A stretch of DNA of 64,000 nucleotides from Malania oleifera (taxonomy: Eukaryota; Streptophyta; Magnoliopsida; Santalales; Ximeniaceae). A model generated the notes under the pieces. It ran no database searches. It saw nothing but the letters and a program-made list of their open reading frames with translations, and was not told the origin of the DNA. The stretch is taken from NCBI RefSeq assembly GCF_029873635.1, contig NC_080422.1:6789764-6853763 (forward strand). The letters are read 5' to 3'. The translations under genes and the position numbers were made by a program. Shown piece by piece: positions 1 to 12,752 of the stretch (positions are counted from its first letter, which is position 1; each line of letters opens with the position of its first letter).

Positions 1-1569
1 TGATAGAGAGCCAATTCTAATAAACTTATTGGATTGGAGTGTCCGATTGGCATGCATCTGTTTGCTAATATGAGTGGGGTGCTTTTACTATTAAGCCATG
101 GATGCTTAGCACTTAGCAGGGATCCTCATGCTGTGTGAATAACCAAATTCCCTTACTGAACTGAAATATTTAGGATAAATCAATGCAATTTAGGTTGCAT
201 CAAGGAAAGGACATTAATTGAAATCCTAGATATTTGAATTAATAACGATATTGAGAGAGATAAAGAATTTCACTATTTCTTAGATTCATGGACCCAATTC
301 AATTCAATGAGATCTTTCACACATTTTTTTTCCCATTGAGAATGTTTATGAACTCTTTGATGCCTGAATTTTAAGTATACTACTTTCACATAATTCACAA
401 GGTTCATCAAGTGATCAATTTTTCACAAGCGAAGGTGTAGTGCTCTTTGAAGTAGCGGTCCTAGAAAAAATCTCTATTTGGTAGTGCCTTTTCCTATACC
501 TATGAATTTCATTGGACCCCAAAACATACTTTGGTAGAATCTTTTGGGTTTTCCAATATCAATAGGTTGATTGTTTTGCTCTTATATCCCCCAAAAGGAA
601 AAAATATCTGTAAGAATTGTTTCTTGGATCGAAAAGAGAGGCCTTGAGTTTTCCTAATAACTTAAAAGCATACTGTGCCTGAATCCAATTAAGGTTTGTG
701 GTGGTGAAGAGACTGGATTAGAAAAAATAGGGAGTCTAGTTATAAGGTATCTAATGAAACCGTGACTGGAATTGAGATCTCATTCAAAGAGAAAGATATC
801 AAATATCAAGTACTATTTGTTACAAATAACATCTTGTCATTGCATAACGTATAAAATGTTGACTAATTTGGGCAACATTGAACTTGGTAAAATAAAATGG
901 TTGAATAATTGAAAAATGTAAATTTTCAGGAATATGCATTGAATGCTGAGATTACGCATTGAATTTATGGTACTGGATCCATAATCAAAAGAAGTGTCCG
1001 GGATTATTCTAGAAGAAATGAAACAAAAGAAACTGTAGAGCTAGGACAACTATTGCACAAGGTCTACCCAGTGCTAAATGCAGAGGAGCATAATATATTG
1101 ATATGAACATTATGAGCTGTCCTGTAATGCAAAGAGTTGTTGTTGATACCTTCTTCCTAGTTCAGTCTTTGAAGGAAGAGATAAAAGGGCTTTATGGAGA
1201 ATGAGGTTAGAAATCCATAATAGCTGACGACAATGACCAAATTGATTTTCTTTATGCATGAGGTTGCTAGATTACCAAGTAGAAAAGATTTTAAAATCCT
1301 TACAAGCCTTTTTCTTTTTTTTTTTCTTTTTTTTTCTATTGCAATTTCTGAATTGTAATATGATGATTTTTTAACTTACTACATATAGAACAAAAATATA
1401 TAGGCTAGATATGTCAATGACACCAAAGGGATATTAAATGAATAAAATTAGGATATGGATGGTATATAATAAAATAGAGCAACTTTGAGGTTCCTTATGA
1501 AATGTGGCTTGGAGTGGAGTCAGTGACAATGAAGTTCTGGGAGTTACAATATAAAGGAAGCTTTGAGCT
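1..1569. other. AT-rich intergenic DNA, no gene seen
   Basis: I see no open frame with recognisable protein similarity here on either strand. There is a poly-T run near 1313-1337. The region ends at the 8-bp target duplication (TTTGAGCT, 1562-1569) of the hAT element that follows. Confidence 0.5.
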
Positions 1570-2462
1570 CTGGGGCGGCTCTGCCTTTAGGCAATTGAGG
1601 CACCTGCCTAGGGCCCCCAAATTTTTGGGGCCCCTCAATTTTTTCTTAATATAATAATATAGTTTTTGGGCCCCAAAAATTTTTTTAATTAAATAATATT
1701 AATATTATTTATTATGCTCTATTCCCATAATTGACTTCCCAACTAACAAATAAATTAAATTATATTTTAAAATATAAAATAAATACAATTTAATTCTTTT
1801 TTTTTTCAAATCTTATACTTCCCAACTAACACATTTATTGTATTTCAAATTACATATTACTCCCATCTCTCCCTCTTAGTCTCTCTAAAAAATTTTTTTC
1901 ATCTCTCACTCTCATCTCTTGGTCTCTCTATGATTTTTGCTCCAACTATTGTGTTCATCATCTTCGGGCCTCCGATTCTTTGTAATTTTCATCAACTCTA
2001 ATTTTAATTTCAATGTTCGCATATTATTTTTCTATTATTTTCACTCTGAATTTTTTTTTTTTCTATTTTTTCTTAGATTTTGGAAGCTTTGAGGTTAGAG
2101 CGTTGTATCCGGCAAGAATCCGATATCTCTAAAGTCTCGCTCGCCGATCGATTCGCAATAATAATAATAATCAGGTTATATTGTTTCAATCTACTATTTC
2201 TATAGATTTATTAAATTTATTTTTATTTGTTTACCTAATTTGTCAATTTATAGTATTAATTTTGAAATTTAATTATGTCAACGAGAAAATATGAATCCGG
2301 ATATGAAAAACGAATAAAGAAAAAAAAAAAAAGAAGAATTAGTGTCATCTCAAAAGGGAGCTCTTGATAAATTTATTTTTAGTTCTAAGCAAAATGTAAA
2401 TGAGCAAGATGAAAATCTTCCAAGAAACGAGCAATCAATTCCAGAGATGGAATTAGAATCTA

Positions 2463-2496
<34 letters not shown>

Positions 2497-4877
2497 GATA
2501 AAGATAACATTGATATACAGGAAATGTTCACTAATGATATTTCTTTTGAAAGACATTTTAACAATATAGAAGAAAAATAAATAAATAATAATGATAATAT
2601 TTATGATCCAAAATATTGGGAAAATATAGATACCAAATTATGAAATTTACTAGTTGAAAAAGGTCCTATTAGGGATAATGATTTAATTTTTCCAAAAGAT
2701 GAAAATTCAAGACATTTTTCAAATATATATTATATTCGAAAATTATCAAATGGAGAGAAATATGATAGAAAATGGCTTATATGTTCTAAAGATTTAGATA
2801 GAGTATTTTGTTTTTGTTGTAAGTTATTTGGCCAAAAAGTAAATAACCAACAACTAGCTAATGAAGGGTGTAAAGATTGGAAAAATCTTAGTACTAAGCT
2901 TAAAAGTCACGAAATTAGTGAAGAACATCTTTTCAATATGAGTAAATGGGCTGATTTAGAGTTAAGATTGTTAAAAAATATAACAATTGATAAAAATATA
3001 GAAGAACAAATTAACAAAGAAAAAGAACACTGGAAAAAAGTATTATTGAGAATTATTTCTGTTGTGAAAACTCTTGTTAAAAATAATTTGGCATTTTGTG
3101 GGAAAAATGAATGAATTTATCAAGAGAATAATGGAATTTTTTTAAGTTTAATTGAAATGATAGCAGAATTTGATCCAATAATGAAAGAATACATTCGGCG
3201 TTTTTAATATGTTGAAATTCATAATCATTATCTTGGTCATAATATGCAAAATGAATTGATAAATTTATTAACTCTTAATATTAAAAAGAAAATTATAAAG
3301 CAAATCAATGAAACAAAATATTATTCAATCATACTCGATTGCACTCCGGATGTCACTCATCAAGAACAAATGTCTTTAATAATACGATATTTGAATCTTT
3401 CTACAAGTCCAATTAAAATAGAAAAACATTTTATAGAATTTCTAAAAGTAGATGATACGTCAGGAGAAGAACTCTTTAATGAATTAATAAATGTCATACA
3501 AAAATTTGAACTTGGTATTGAGAATATAAGAGGGCAAGGATATGATAATGGATCTAATATGAAAGGAAAACAACAAGGTGTACAAAAGAAACTATTAGAT
3601 ATAAATCTTAGAGCATTTTATACTCCGTGTGGTTGTCATAGTCTTAATCTAGTACTTTGTGATATGGCTAATTGTTATTCTAAAGTTATAACTTTTTTTG
3701 GAGTAGTACAACGAATATATACATTATTTTCTTCTTCTACGAAACGATGGAAAATTTTAACCGAATATGTACCAAATTTAACGGTAAAATCATTATCACA
3801 AACATGTTGGGAAAGTCGAATAGAGAGTGTTAAGGTAATAAGGTTTCAAGCTTCTCAAATTAGAGATGCTTTACTTCAATTAGAAAAAACTAGTGATGAT
3901 CCAAAAACAAAGAGTGAATCTTATTGTATAGCAATTTATGAAATGGAAAATTTTGAATTTTTACTAGGAATGATTATTTGGTATGACATACTATTTGCTA
4001 TTAATTGTGTTAGTAAAAATTTACAATCAAAAGATATGTGTATTGATGTCGCCATTAATCAATTAAAAGGTCTTATTGTTTTTCTAAAAAATTATAGGGA
4101 GAATGGATTTATATTTTCTATGATTTCAGCAAAAGAGATTGCACTTGAAATGAATATTGAACCTATATTTCGTAAAAAACGTGTAATTAATAAGAAAAAA
4201 CAATTTGATGAGAATGCTAATGATGATACAACACACTTAGCTGAAGAATTTTTTAGGATTAATTTTTTCTTATACATAATAGATCAAGCTGTTATTTCAT
4301 TTGAGAGTAGATTTGAACAATTTCAAACACATGAGAATATTTTTGGTTTTATATATGATTTAAAAATATTAAAATCATTAGATGAGAATAATTTGAAACA
4401 AAAATGTTTGACACTTGTGAATATTTTAAAATGTGGAACACATTCAGATATTAATGGTTTTGATTTATTTTCAGAATTGAGAATTTTAAAAGAAAGTTTG
4501 GAAGAAACGAGTACACCAATTGAAACATTGAACTTTATAAAAAAGGTAGATTGTTTTCCAAATGCATTTATTGCTTATAGAATTTTATTAACGATACCTG
4601 TGACAGTTGCTTCTACAGAAAGAAGTTTTTCAAAACTTAAACTTATAAAAAATTATTTGCGATCAACTATGTCACAAGAAAGATTAAATGGATTGGCTAT
4701 GTTATCAATAGAAAAAGAAATACTTGAAAATCTAGAATATAAAACTTTAATTAGTGATTTTGCATCTCAAAAAGTTAGAAAAATTAATTTTAAATAAAAA
4801 TAAAAATGAAATAAAATATTAAGGGTCCTTGATTAAATCATTCGCCTAGGGCCCCATATTGTGAAGAGCCGGCCCTG
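1570..4877 (+). mobile_element. hAT-superfamily DNA transposon, complete ends, defective
   Basis: The element is 3,308 bp long and flanked by a perfect 8-bp direct repeat, TTTGAGCT, at 1562-1569 and 4878-4885, the target duplication length typical of hAT elements. The ends are imperfect inverted repeats: CTGGGGCGGCTCT on the left against CAGGGCCGGCTCT read inward from the right, 11 of 13 matching. Just inside each end is a CCTAGGGGCCC-like GC-rich motif (about 1608-1622 and 4845-4856), a subterminal pattern. The interior is AT-rich and encodes a broken hAT transposase. The element could be moved only by a transposase supplied from elsewhere. Confidence 0.93.
2275..4797 (+). pseudogene. hAT transposase (TTF zinc finger, DUF4371, hAT dimerisation), broken
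   Basis: The longest intact piece is 3244-4797 (517 codons). It contains a DUF4371/RNase H-like region near its start (SIILDCTPDVTHQEQMSLI) and a C-terminal hAT dimerisation region with the VASTERSFSKLKLIKNYLR signature. The upstream part, 2275-3243, encodes the N-terminal region and a TTF-type zinc-finger region (ICSKDLDRVFCFCCKLFG), but it is interrupted. In the main frame there are stops at 2578, 2641, 3112 and 3205. A frame change lies in the A-run near 2320-2331 and the frame returns across an AAT microsatellite (about 2463-2493). Proteins of this family, often annotated in plants as zinc-finger MYM-like or TTF-type, are domesticated or active hAT transposases. Here the reading frame is lost, so I call it a transposase pseudogene. 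Confidence 0.9.
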
Positions 4878-4989
4878 TTTGAGCTCATATTGATTTTTAA
4901 TCACACTAGAACAAATTATCATTTACTAGCATTTTACATAGAGAGAAAAATGGAAAATGAATTTCCTTTTTATTTTCTTTTCTCAAATA

Positions 4990-6115
4990 AAATTCTTGCT
5001 CCTAGCTTGTTAAATGAATTTCACATGAGCACCGCCCAAAGCTTTAATGAATAAATCAACAAGCTGAAAATCAGACTCCACATGAGTGGTTGTAATGAGC
5101 TTTTGTACAAGTTTCTTATAAACAAAGTGGCAATCAACTTCAATGTGCTTTGTTCGCTCATGGAAGATTGGGTTGGCGGCAATATGAAAGCAGCTTAATT
5201 ATCACATATCGACGTAGGCTGAGAATGTGGAAAACCCAATTCTTCTAACATGTCCTTCAACCAAACAAGTTCACATGTAGTGTGTGCCATAGTCCTATAC
5301 AACTCAGCACTTGACCTAGCCTTTATAGGTTGTTTCTTACTCTTCCAAGAAACAAATTAGCACCAACAAAGATGCAATATCCGGTTGTAGGTCTTTGGTC
5401 GAAAGGCAACCCGACCCAATCTACATTTGTATATGCTTGAATATGAGTGTGACCCCGATCGTAATATAAAAGTCATTTCCCTAGTGCACCTTTGAGATAT
5501 CTCTAAATGCAAATTATTGCATCCTGGTGACTTGTTCTCGTGGAATCAAGAAATTGACTCACAACACTTGTTGCGAAAGATGTATCTAGTTGAATGATTG
5601 TGAGATAATTCAACTTCCAACAAGTGTTTGATTCTATCCTGGATTAAGCAACAAATTACCCATATCTGGCAGTAACTTACTATTGGGATCTTTGGGTGTA
5701 TCAATAAGTTTGGATCCCAAAAGCCCAGTCTCATCTAGAAAATCTACTTCCTCTGTGACAGGATGGTTCTCGTACGGGTTCTCGATACTTCTATCCAGAG
5801 AAGGATTGTAATGTTCTCAAGTCCTTGGCCTCAAACTTAATATGTTGAAAAAGCTTTAGGTCATGGATACCTTGATTATCGTCGCTCGTTACACGATAAG
5901 CAAAATCTTGTCGGATGAAGTATAACAATAAATTATAGAGTGATCTATTGCACTCCATCGAGGGCCAAAATCAAGTACTACAAAACTAAATTGGCCAAAT
6001 CCACGAAAATTTTGGTAGAAGAAAGATACAATCTTGTAAGAAGGTCTTTGATTGGTATAGTTATTGTAGTCGGGGCAAATTGGATGCATTTTTCTCTGTA
6101 TCCTCTGCAGCCATC
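4990..6115 (-). pseudogene. Ty1/copia pol fragment (reverse transcriptase to RNase H)
   Basis: Read on the minus strand, this stretch gives broken copia polyprotein from the reverse transcriptase active-site region (SSDKILLIV, about 5890) to the RNase H end. The RNase H part includes SWKSKKQ, ARSSAEL, the HTTCELVWLKDML block and KHIEVD...HFV near 5090-5330, and ends with an NKLGA-like tail near 5000. Many stops and frameshifts interrupt it. The same protein region occurs on the plus strand at 6301-7280, so the two copies form a diverged inverted repeat. I see no LTR that clearly belongs to this copy. Confidence 0.8.
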
Positions 6116-6127
6116 TTAGTTTGATTA

Positions 6128-7455
6128 TGTTAATGATTATTTGGTCATTTGGAATTATTAGTGTGTGTTAGAGTTATGTTAGTAAGTGTGACTTAGTTAG
6201 GGTATTATGGTCATTGGTATTATACTTAACATATATTATAAATAGAGGTAAGAGACCTATCATTGGTGCTACGTCTTCCATTTTTCCCAATTATTTAACA
6301 TGTCAAAGTCAAGTTATTGTGTATGTGTATGATATTGTGATTACTAGAGATGATGGTCGAGGCATCTAGGATCTAAAGTTTTTCTTGGAGGCTAAATTTT
6401 AGACTAAGGATTTGGGACCATTGAAGTACTTCTTGGGTATAGAAGTATTGAGATCTCATATAGGAATGGTATTGTCACAAGGAAAGTATATTCATGATTT
6501 TTTTTACGAGATTGGACGATTGGGATCCAAACCTATTGATGTATTCATGAATTCCAATAGTTAGTTAGCGTCAATCTGTCAGATATAAGCGATTTGTTGC
6601 CTAACCCCAAATGGTAGCGGGCACTTGTTGGAAAGATATGTCACAGTCACTCAACCACATATATCTTTTGCAACAAGTGTTGTGAGTTAGTTTCCCTATT
6701 TTTCAAGAACAAGTCACTATGATGCAGTTTTTCACATTTTAAGATATCTCAAAGATGCACCAAGGAGAAGTCTCTTATATCAAGATCAGGGTCACACTCA
6801 TATTCAGGGATATATAGATGCAGATTAGGTTGGGTCGCCTTTCAACTAAAGATCAATAACTAGGTACTATATCTTTGTTGGTGGTAATTTGGTTTCATGG
6901 AAGAGTAAGAAACAAATTGTGGTGGCTAGGTCAAGTGTTGAGCTAGAGTATAGGGCTATGTCTCACACTACATGTGAACTTGTTTGGTTGAAGAACATGT
7001 TGGGAGAACTAGGTTTTCCACATTATCAGCCTATGGAGTTGATGTGTGATAATTGAGCTGCTATTCATATGGTCTCCAACATGGTCTTCCATAAGCAGAC
7101 AAAGCACATTGAAGTTGATTCCACTTTGTTTAGAAGAAACTTGTACAGAAGCTCATTACAACCACTCCTGTAAAGTCTGATTTTCAGCTTGCTAATTTAT
7201 TCGCTAAAGCCTTGGAAGGTGCTCGTGTCAAATTCATGTGTAACAAGCTAGGAGCATATGATATTTATGCTCCAGCTTAAGGGCGGTGTTAATGGTTATT
7301 TGGTCATTTGCATTAGTAATATGTGTTAAGAGTTATGTTAATAAGTATGAGTTAGTAAGGGTATTATGATCATCGACATTGTACTTGACATGCATTATAA
7401 ATAGAGGAAGAGATCTATCATTGATGTTAGGTCTTCCATTTTACCCAATTGTTCA
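6128..7455 (+). mobile_element. Internally deleted Ty1/copia element with short LTRs
   Basis: Two similar direct repeats of about 170 bp, each starting TGTTAATG and ending in CA, lie at 6128-6300 and 7287-7455. A purine-rich tract (AAGGGCGG, 7279-7286) directly precedes the right copy, as expected of a polypurine tract. The interior is only about 1 kb and begins in the middle of reverse transcriptase, so gag, integrase and most of the reverse transcriptase are missing. I see no matching 5-bp target duplication. The outer LTR ends are uncertain by about 20 bp because some similarity extends past CA on both sides. Confidence 0.75.
6301..7286 (+). pseudogene. Ty1/copia reverse transcriptase/RNase H relic
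   Basis: Plus-strand translation shows a degraded reverse transcriptase active site (VYVYDIVIT where YVDDIVIT is usual), then TKDLGPLKYFLGIEV, SQGKYIHD, and the RNase H segment SWKSKKQIVVARSSVELEYRAM followed by KHIEVD. Stop codons interrupt every frame. The motif order is normal for copia pol. No regular open frame remains, so it is not expected to make a protein. Confidence 0.82.
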
Positions 7456-7639
7456 AAAAATTATGTCCACAAAGATCATCCATAAGGAGAACATCTTGTA
7501 CCCCACTATTACATTTGAATTGGATTGTCACCTAGTATGTCTATCCTCGCATGATTTCTTATTCAATTTTTCTTCCCTACTCCGGATGACATTCTTATTG
7601 AGACCTCTCTTCCCAAAATAGGCATTGTCATTCCTTTGC

Positions 7640-8270
7640 CCTTGAATGGAGTTATTAGTTCTTCAAGTAGCTTCCACTAGGGTAGCAAAGGATGACAATG
7701 TCAAGTTCTCCAAGTGCACTCGATATTCAATAAACACCCCTTGGATGCAAACTTTCACAAGCTTCTGCTCCTCAATATTATCTTGGATGTCTAACACATA
7801 CTCCCAAAAACGTTCTACATGGTCCGTCAAATCTTCTTTAGACTTCTGTTGCTCCCTCCCAAGATCCACCAAAGTCGCATTCTTCTGAGTGGAAAATAAT
7901 TTTTCACAAAAAAAAGAGTGGCACATCTGATCCTAGGTTTCCACTGACCTTGGTTTGAGATTAACATACCACATGTATACCTTTTTAGTCAAGGATTTTG
8001 AGAATTCCTTTAACTTAAGGTCATCATCCAATCCATAGACACGCACAAACTTCATCAGATGCTCCTTGGCAGTTGACATTACTAGACTTGCCGTTGAAGA
8101 GTTTAAATTAAGTGCTGGAGTAGTTGTGGGGATAAGGCTTGTACATAACTCGATCTATGTAAGGAATACCAAAGTTCATCCTTGCAATAAAAGGATTCTA
8201 CTAATTCTTCTCCAAAATCTTGTCCAGATCCTCCTTAAATATGTAGTGAACAGAAGTGGCTAGGATGGGT
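7640..8270 (-). pseudogene. LTR-retrotransposon gag fragment (Retrotrans_gag)
   Basis: The minus strand carries a gag capsid segment. An open piece at 7663-7926 ends in IQGVFIEYRVHLENLTLSSF plus a short tail. Further upstream on the minus strand (about 7930-8060) I read a broken continuation with the capsid-like blocks LKEFSKSLT and WYVNL. The order KEFSKSL, WY.NL, EDL...RF, and CI.G...EYRAHLENL matches the gag domain of plant Ty3/gypsy-type elements. I see no pol or LTR attached. It is an isolated relic. Confidence 0.65.
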
Positions 8271-8459
8271 GTTGAAGGAGGAGTGAGGTTTGGTGGAGCA
8301 TTTGAAGTGGATCCTCCATGCTGAACTTGTTGAAGAAGCGTACTATTTGCATGAGGTATAACAGGGATTGTCCCTTGCGAGGTAGTACCAGAGAAACTGC
8401 AACAAGGTTTGAGGTAGAAGGATTTCTTTGAGTTTGTGGCGTGCCAAGCAATTCTCGAG

Positions 8460-9035
8460 AAGCTCAGGCGTGGATTGTGGCAAGTGATGGTATTTGATGG
8501 CTGTGGGATTCCTTGAACTAATGAGAATCCAAAGAGTCCGTGTGAAGAATAATCAAGGGGTATCTATAGAGGAGAGACAAACTGCCGCAAGGTGTCATCT
8601 TGCAATAATAGATTGACATTTCACATCTCAATTAATGAAAAAAGATATATTATTTGAGCAAATCCCGCAATGACACATGGTTCAAATGAGAAGAAAGAAA
8701 AGAAAAATGTGTCATCATTGACACGTGGACAGTTGAGCAACTTAAGAAAAGGCTAAGGGGTAGGAATTCTCTTAGCTAACCCTGACATGGGCCCACAAAG
8801 CCAAAACTATCTAGAATATGCTAAGACTAGGATTGGTAGAGACCCTGCCACGTGTATGTATGGCCTATCCCAACACGCACCATTAATATTGACCTCCTAC
8901 AAGAATGCAAACATGATATAGCTAACACTAAATTTAATTAATATGTGCATGCATGTTCAACATTGTTCAATTTGATAACCTAGTTGCAAGTGGTAATTTT
9001 ATGCAGTTGCACACATTAATGGATGGGATTCTAAT
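8460..9035. other. Intergenic, no gene seen
   Basis: I see no coding similarity or repeat structure here. It separates a gag relic on the minus strand from a LINE relic on the plus strand. Confidence 0.4.
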
Positions 9036-9039
9036 TAGG

Positions 9040-10205
9040 GTGTTGGAAATTCTTCTTAGAGTCCTTGGAGGTTCATTTCTCAGTTTAATCCTTCTTTTCT
9101 TCCATTCACTAAATTTTAATTGACGAGGGGTAATTGCATTGGGTTTTTGGAAGATCTTTGGGTGGGATAATCAGCTTCATCTTCTTCTTTTTCTTGGTTT
9201 TATCAACTCTCTTCATGTTATAATGATGTGGTCCTCTTTTCTTAGTAATGAGAGGGATTCTTTTTCTTGAGATTTTTACTTTAGAAGGGATTTGAATGAT
9301 TGAGAGGAGGAGTTGTTGTTTTCTTTGCCCATTTTACTGGAGGGTTGCCATATTTATGGGAGAAGTGGTGGTAAAATTTAGTCTTTGGATTCTTCAGGGG
9401 CAGTATTCTTGTAAATCTTTCTTTTCTCATCATGCTAAGGTTGACTCATTTTGCCCTCTCTCTGTTTGGGAGGCTAAATGCTGAAGTTCCTTATATTGGT
9501 AAGGCTTTTGTTTGGCTGGTGGTCCTTAATAGAATTTAATGCCAACAATCTGCTGAAAAATAGGAGATCTTCTAAAGCTCTATCACCATGTGTTATGTGT
9601 TTATAATAGTTCGAAGGATGTGTCTCACTTTTTTATTTGTTGTTCTTTTGCTTGGAAGCTTGTGCAACTCTCTTTTTGGGGTGTTTGGGGAATTATGGTT
9701 TAGTCCAAATGAGCAGAAGATCTTTTATCTATTTCTTTTGCTGGTTCTGAGAAAATTAAGGATGCAAAAAGATGGAGGAGATGGTGTGTGGAGAATTATG
9801 GTTTAGTCCAAATTAGTGGAAGATCTTTATCTATTTCTTTTGCTGGTTCTGAGAAAATTAAGGATGCAAAAAGACAGAGGAGTTGTGTTCTTGAGGTTAT
9901 TTCGTGGGGTATTTGGTTGGAAAGAAATGCAAGGGTTTTTACTGGGAAGTGATTACTAGTAAGGTTTATTTGGGACGCAATCTGATACTTGGTTTATTGT
10001 TGTGCTTATAGTGTTGTCTGTTTTAAGGGTTGCTTCAGAAGATGTTGTCAGAGACTGAATGCTTTATTAAGAGGATTTTTTTTTTCCTTTTTGTTCTGTA
10101 TGTGGACTGCTGGTTCTCCTTTATTGTTTCTTTTTCTTTTGCTACTCAATAAAATTTCTTTGTTAGTCTATGTAGGACTATACAAGTCATGTACAGGCTT
10201 GCAAT
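9040..10205 (+). pseudogene. LINE ORF2 3' end (zinc-binding RVT domain), broken
   Basis: Plus-strand translation in shifting frames gives the end of a plant non-LTR retrotransposon polyprotein. It starts with a region resembling the sequence between reverse transcriptase and the zinc-binding domain (NERDSFS.DF.FRRDLND.EEE, about 9245-9310), followed by a zinc-binding RVT segment with VKAF.WL.VLNRINANNLLKNRRSS.ALSPCVMC and the downstream SKDVSHFF.CCSFAWKL block (about 9500-9670). Frameshifts and stops are frequent. A 103-bp tandem duplication interrupts the end. The fragment is 5'-truncated, as is usual for LINE copies. Confidence 0.75.
9691..9893 (+). repeat. Tandem duplication, period about 103 bp
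   Basis: Two adjacent near-identical copies start at about 9691 and 9794, each with AATTATGGTTTAGTCCAAAT at or near its start and both running through the block ending GGATGCAAAAAGA. It lies inside the LINE relic and probably arose after the LINE inserted. Confidence 0.8.
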
Positions 10206-10209
10206 AATG

Positions 10210-12690
10210 GGTTAGTCAGATTTTCTTTTTTTTGGGTGGGGGGTGGGTTTATGTTGGAGAGGAATATATACATGGCAGCATCCCCTCTCTCTCATCCAAA
10301 ATTGATCTAACACTAAGCTCAGTTGGATGTTTTGGAAGTGGCAGCAGCCGCATGCATGGGGTGGGTTTCTTTCTCTAACACACTTACTGCCCTGGCCAAA
10401 AGATGATATTCAAGGCAGCTAGGAAATTGCCGGTAGTGGGAAAAGGATTTTGGGCACATTTATGGGGCAGGTAAGATCATGAGGTTGTTTGTGGATGGAT
10501 GGTGAGAACCTTTGCAGTGCCCTATCTTTTGCACTGGGGATTACCACGTTAATCTTGTTCATCTTTAAAAATATAAGCCCTTTCACGAAGTCCAAGTGAG
10601 AAGACACCTGCTGCATGGTTTCACCTGATTAAGCCATGAAAGGTGAGAAGTTTGGAGGTGGGTCCAAGGAGTAGGTTTAGTTGGTATATTGGAGTTTTTT
10701 TAATTATTTTTTTGTTTTACTTGAGAAACTTTAGCAGAGATTTGAAATATTTCAGAAGAAAAGTACTCTTGGGAGAAATTAGCAATTCGTACCAAACAAT
10801 CAAATATCTAAAAACAGAAAAATTTTATCGTAAAGAAAATGTGGATTAGTGATTGCGGATTGCATCAGGAATAACAACCCTAGTTGTCTAAACACACCTC
10901 ATTAAATAGCGGATCAAACCCATGATTGTTCCAAAATTTCTTTTAAGGAAGAACTCCTGTTCATGCAACCACGCACATTGTTGAACCTGATATGCAATTA
11001 AAACAATCAAAAATCATAAACCTAGTCATTACCAATAGTAATAATCTATCCCTAGTTAGAAACTCTAGTGACATATTGACACTTTAGAGAACCTTGCTGT
11101 TCTGTCATAAAAGAAATGAGTGTGATTTGACAGGGTTTCGCTCTTTTTTATGCTAGAACTCTCAGACTTGAACTCTTCTAGTAACTATGGTTTGCCCCAA
11201 CCGGCTCCCCACAGGCACTAGGAGGTGCAAACCGAAGGTTGCTTAACCCTTGGTGCTCAAGTATGAAATGAATGAGCCAAGCAATGATGAATGGACCAAG
11301 CATAAATGAAGTTTTGGGAATCAAAGTTGTAGGATTCCCCATTAACATTGATACTGGTGCTATAGGGGATGCTCAAGATATGCTCCACTCAAATCTAATT
11401 CCCAACCCTAAACTTCCCTCCTAAAAATTCCACACGACATCATTATTCTCTTGGTGCTGGTTTTGGAATTTAAATTGCTGAGTAGGTGGTGAAAATATGA
11501 ATGGTCATTGGTCACAACAAATTGCTGCAATCTGGTTTCTGCTTGTACAGCCAGCTTTGTGGCCATATCTTTCTCATGCAGTTGTACTCATTCAGATGCT
11601 TCTGATCTTGGGCTCATTAAATAGCCTTATGAATCTACTCCCAATATGTAATTGGTTTCAATTAAGATACTTAGAGACTTGAAGAAATACATTAAACCTG
11701 TTGGCTTTTCTGAAATTTAGCTTCATGAGGCATGGATTTGAGAAAGTAACATCTTCCTTGTTTCTTACAGGTGATTACAGTGTGGCTATGTAGAGCCCTT
11801 CTGAGTGTATTTTCTATGGATTAAGAATTACAAACAATACTTGTACTCATAAAGTTACAATAGAAAGAGTACCAAAAGGCCATATTTTAAACTGTAAAAT
11901 GCTCTTTCTTATATTTTTCCTTTCTTGCCCAATTTAAGTAATTCTTAAACCATTTGAAAGCTGACTCAATCTTCTAAGAAGCCCAATAATGCTCGCATTT
12001 CCCAAAAGTTAAAGATCGGTCTAAGTGGCTTGTCTTATTGAACTCATTAGCCCTTGGGTCATTCAAAGCTATGCTGCATCTGACTATCAGAGTTGGCTGT
12101 TAGCAACAACCTCAATTAGAAAAGCAGGGTAAAGGGCATTAGTAGAATTAATGATTTCTAGCACGTCCATAAGTTTTTTTCCTGTGGTTTCTCTCTCTCT
12201 CTCTCTCTCGGATTTTTCAGCAGTACCTCATGCTTTTGTTGGGACCCAGCCCTGATGAACAAATGTCCAATCCTTTGCACCTTTTTTAAGAGAAAAAATA
12301 TGAACCAAATTATCTACGGAAGAATTAAAATGAAATTGTGATGAAATCACATTCAGACTTGTTCCAAACCCATCTATATAACTGATGTCAATCATGTAAA
12401 ACGAATAGAATGACTTCCAACTGCAGTAAAGCCCAATCTACTCCTGCTCAGTCATTCAAGGGAGAAATTGCATTCTAGACTTCAAAATTTCAGCCTCTCA
12501 TCCTTGTGACCAAACTAATCAGTACTCTACCATGTTGATACCTGTTGAGCTTTAATTGTCCTTGTTCCTGAATGTAAGATGGAAGTAAATTAGCCCTTTT
12601 ATGGAAGTTCTCAGTGTTCTTCCTTTTGGATTAAGTCAAAAAATCTGACTAGTCAGTAATCCTTTGTTTAATAAAGCATTTAAACTAAAT
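10210..12690. other. Long stretch without a recognised gene
   Basis: No convincing coding exon is visible on either strand. A CT microsatellite lies near 12190-12209. The short frames present (for example 11497-11682) have no recognisable motif. Upstream exons of the orphan exon at 12753 could lie here, but I could not identify any. Confidence 0.4.
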
Positions 12691-12752
12691 TTTATTGCCC
12701 GACTGCTGTGGCTTGAATGTTGGTATTGACGTCAATAGCATAATATGTCGCA

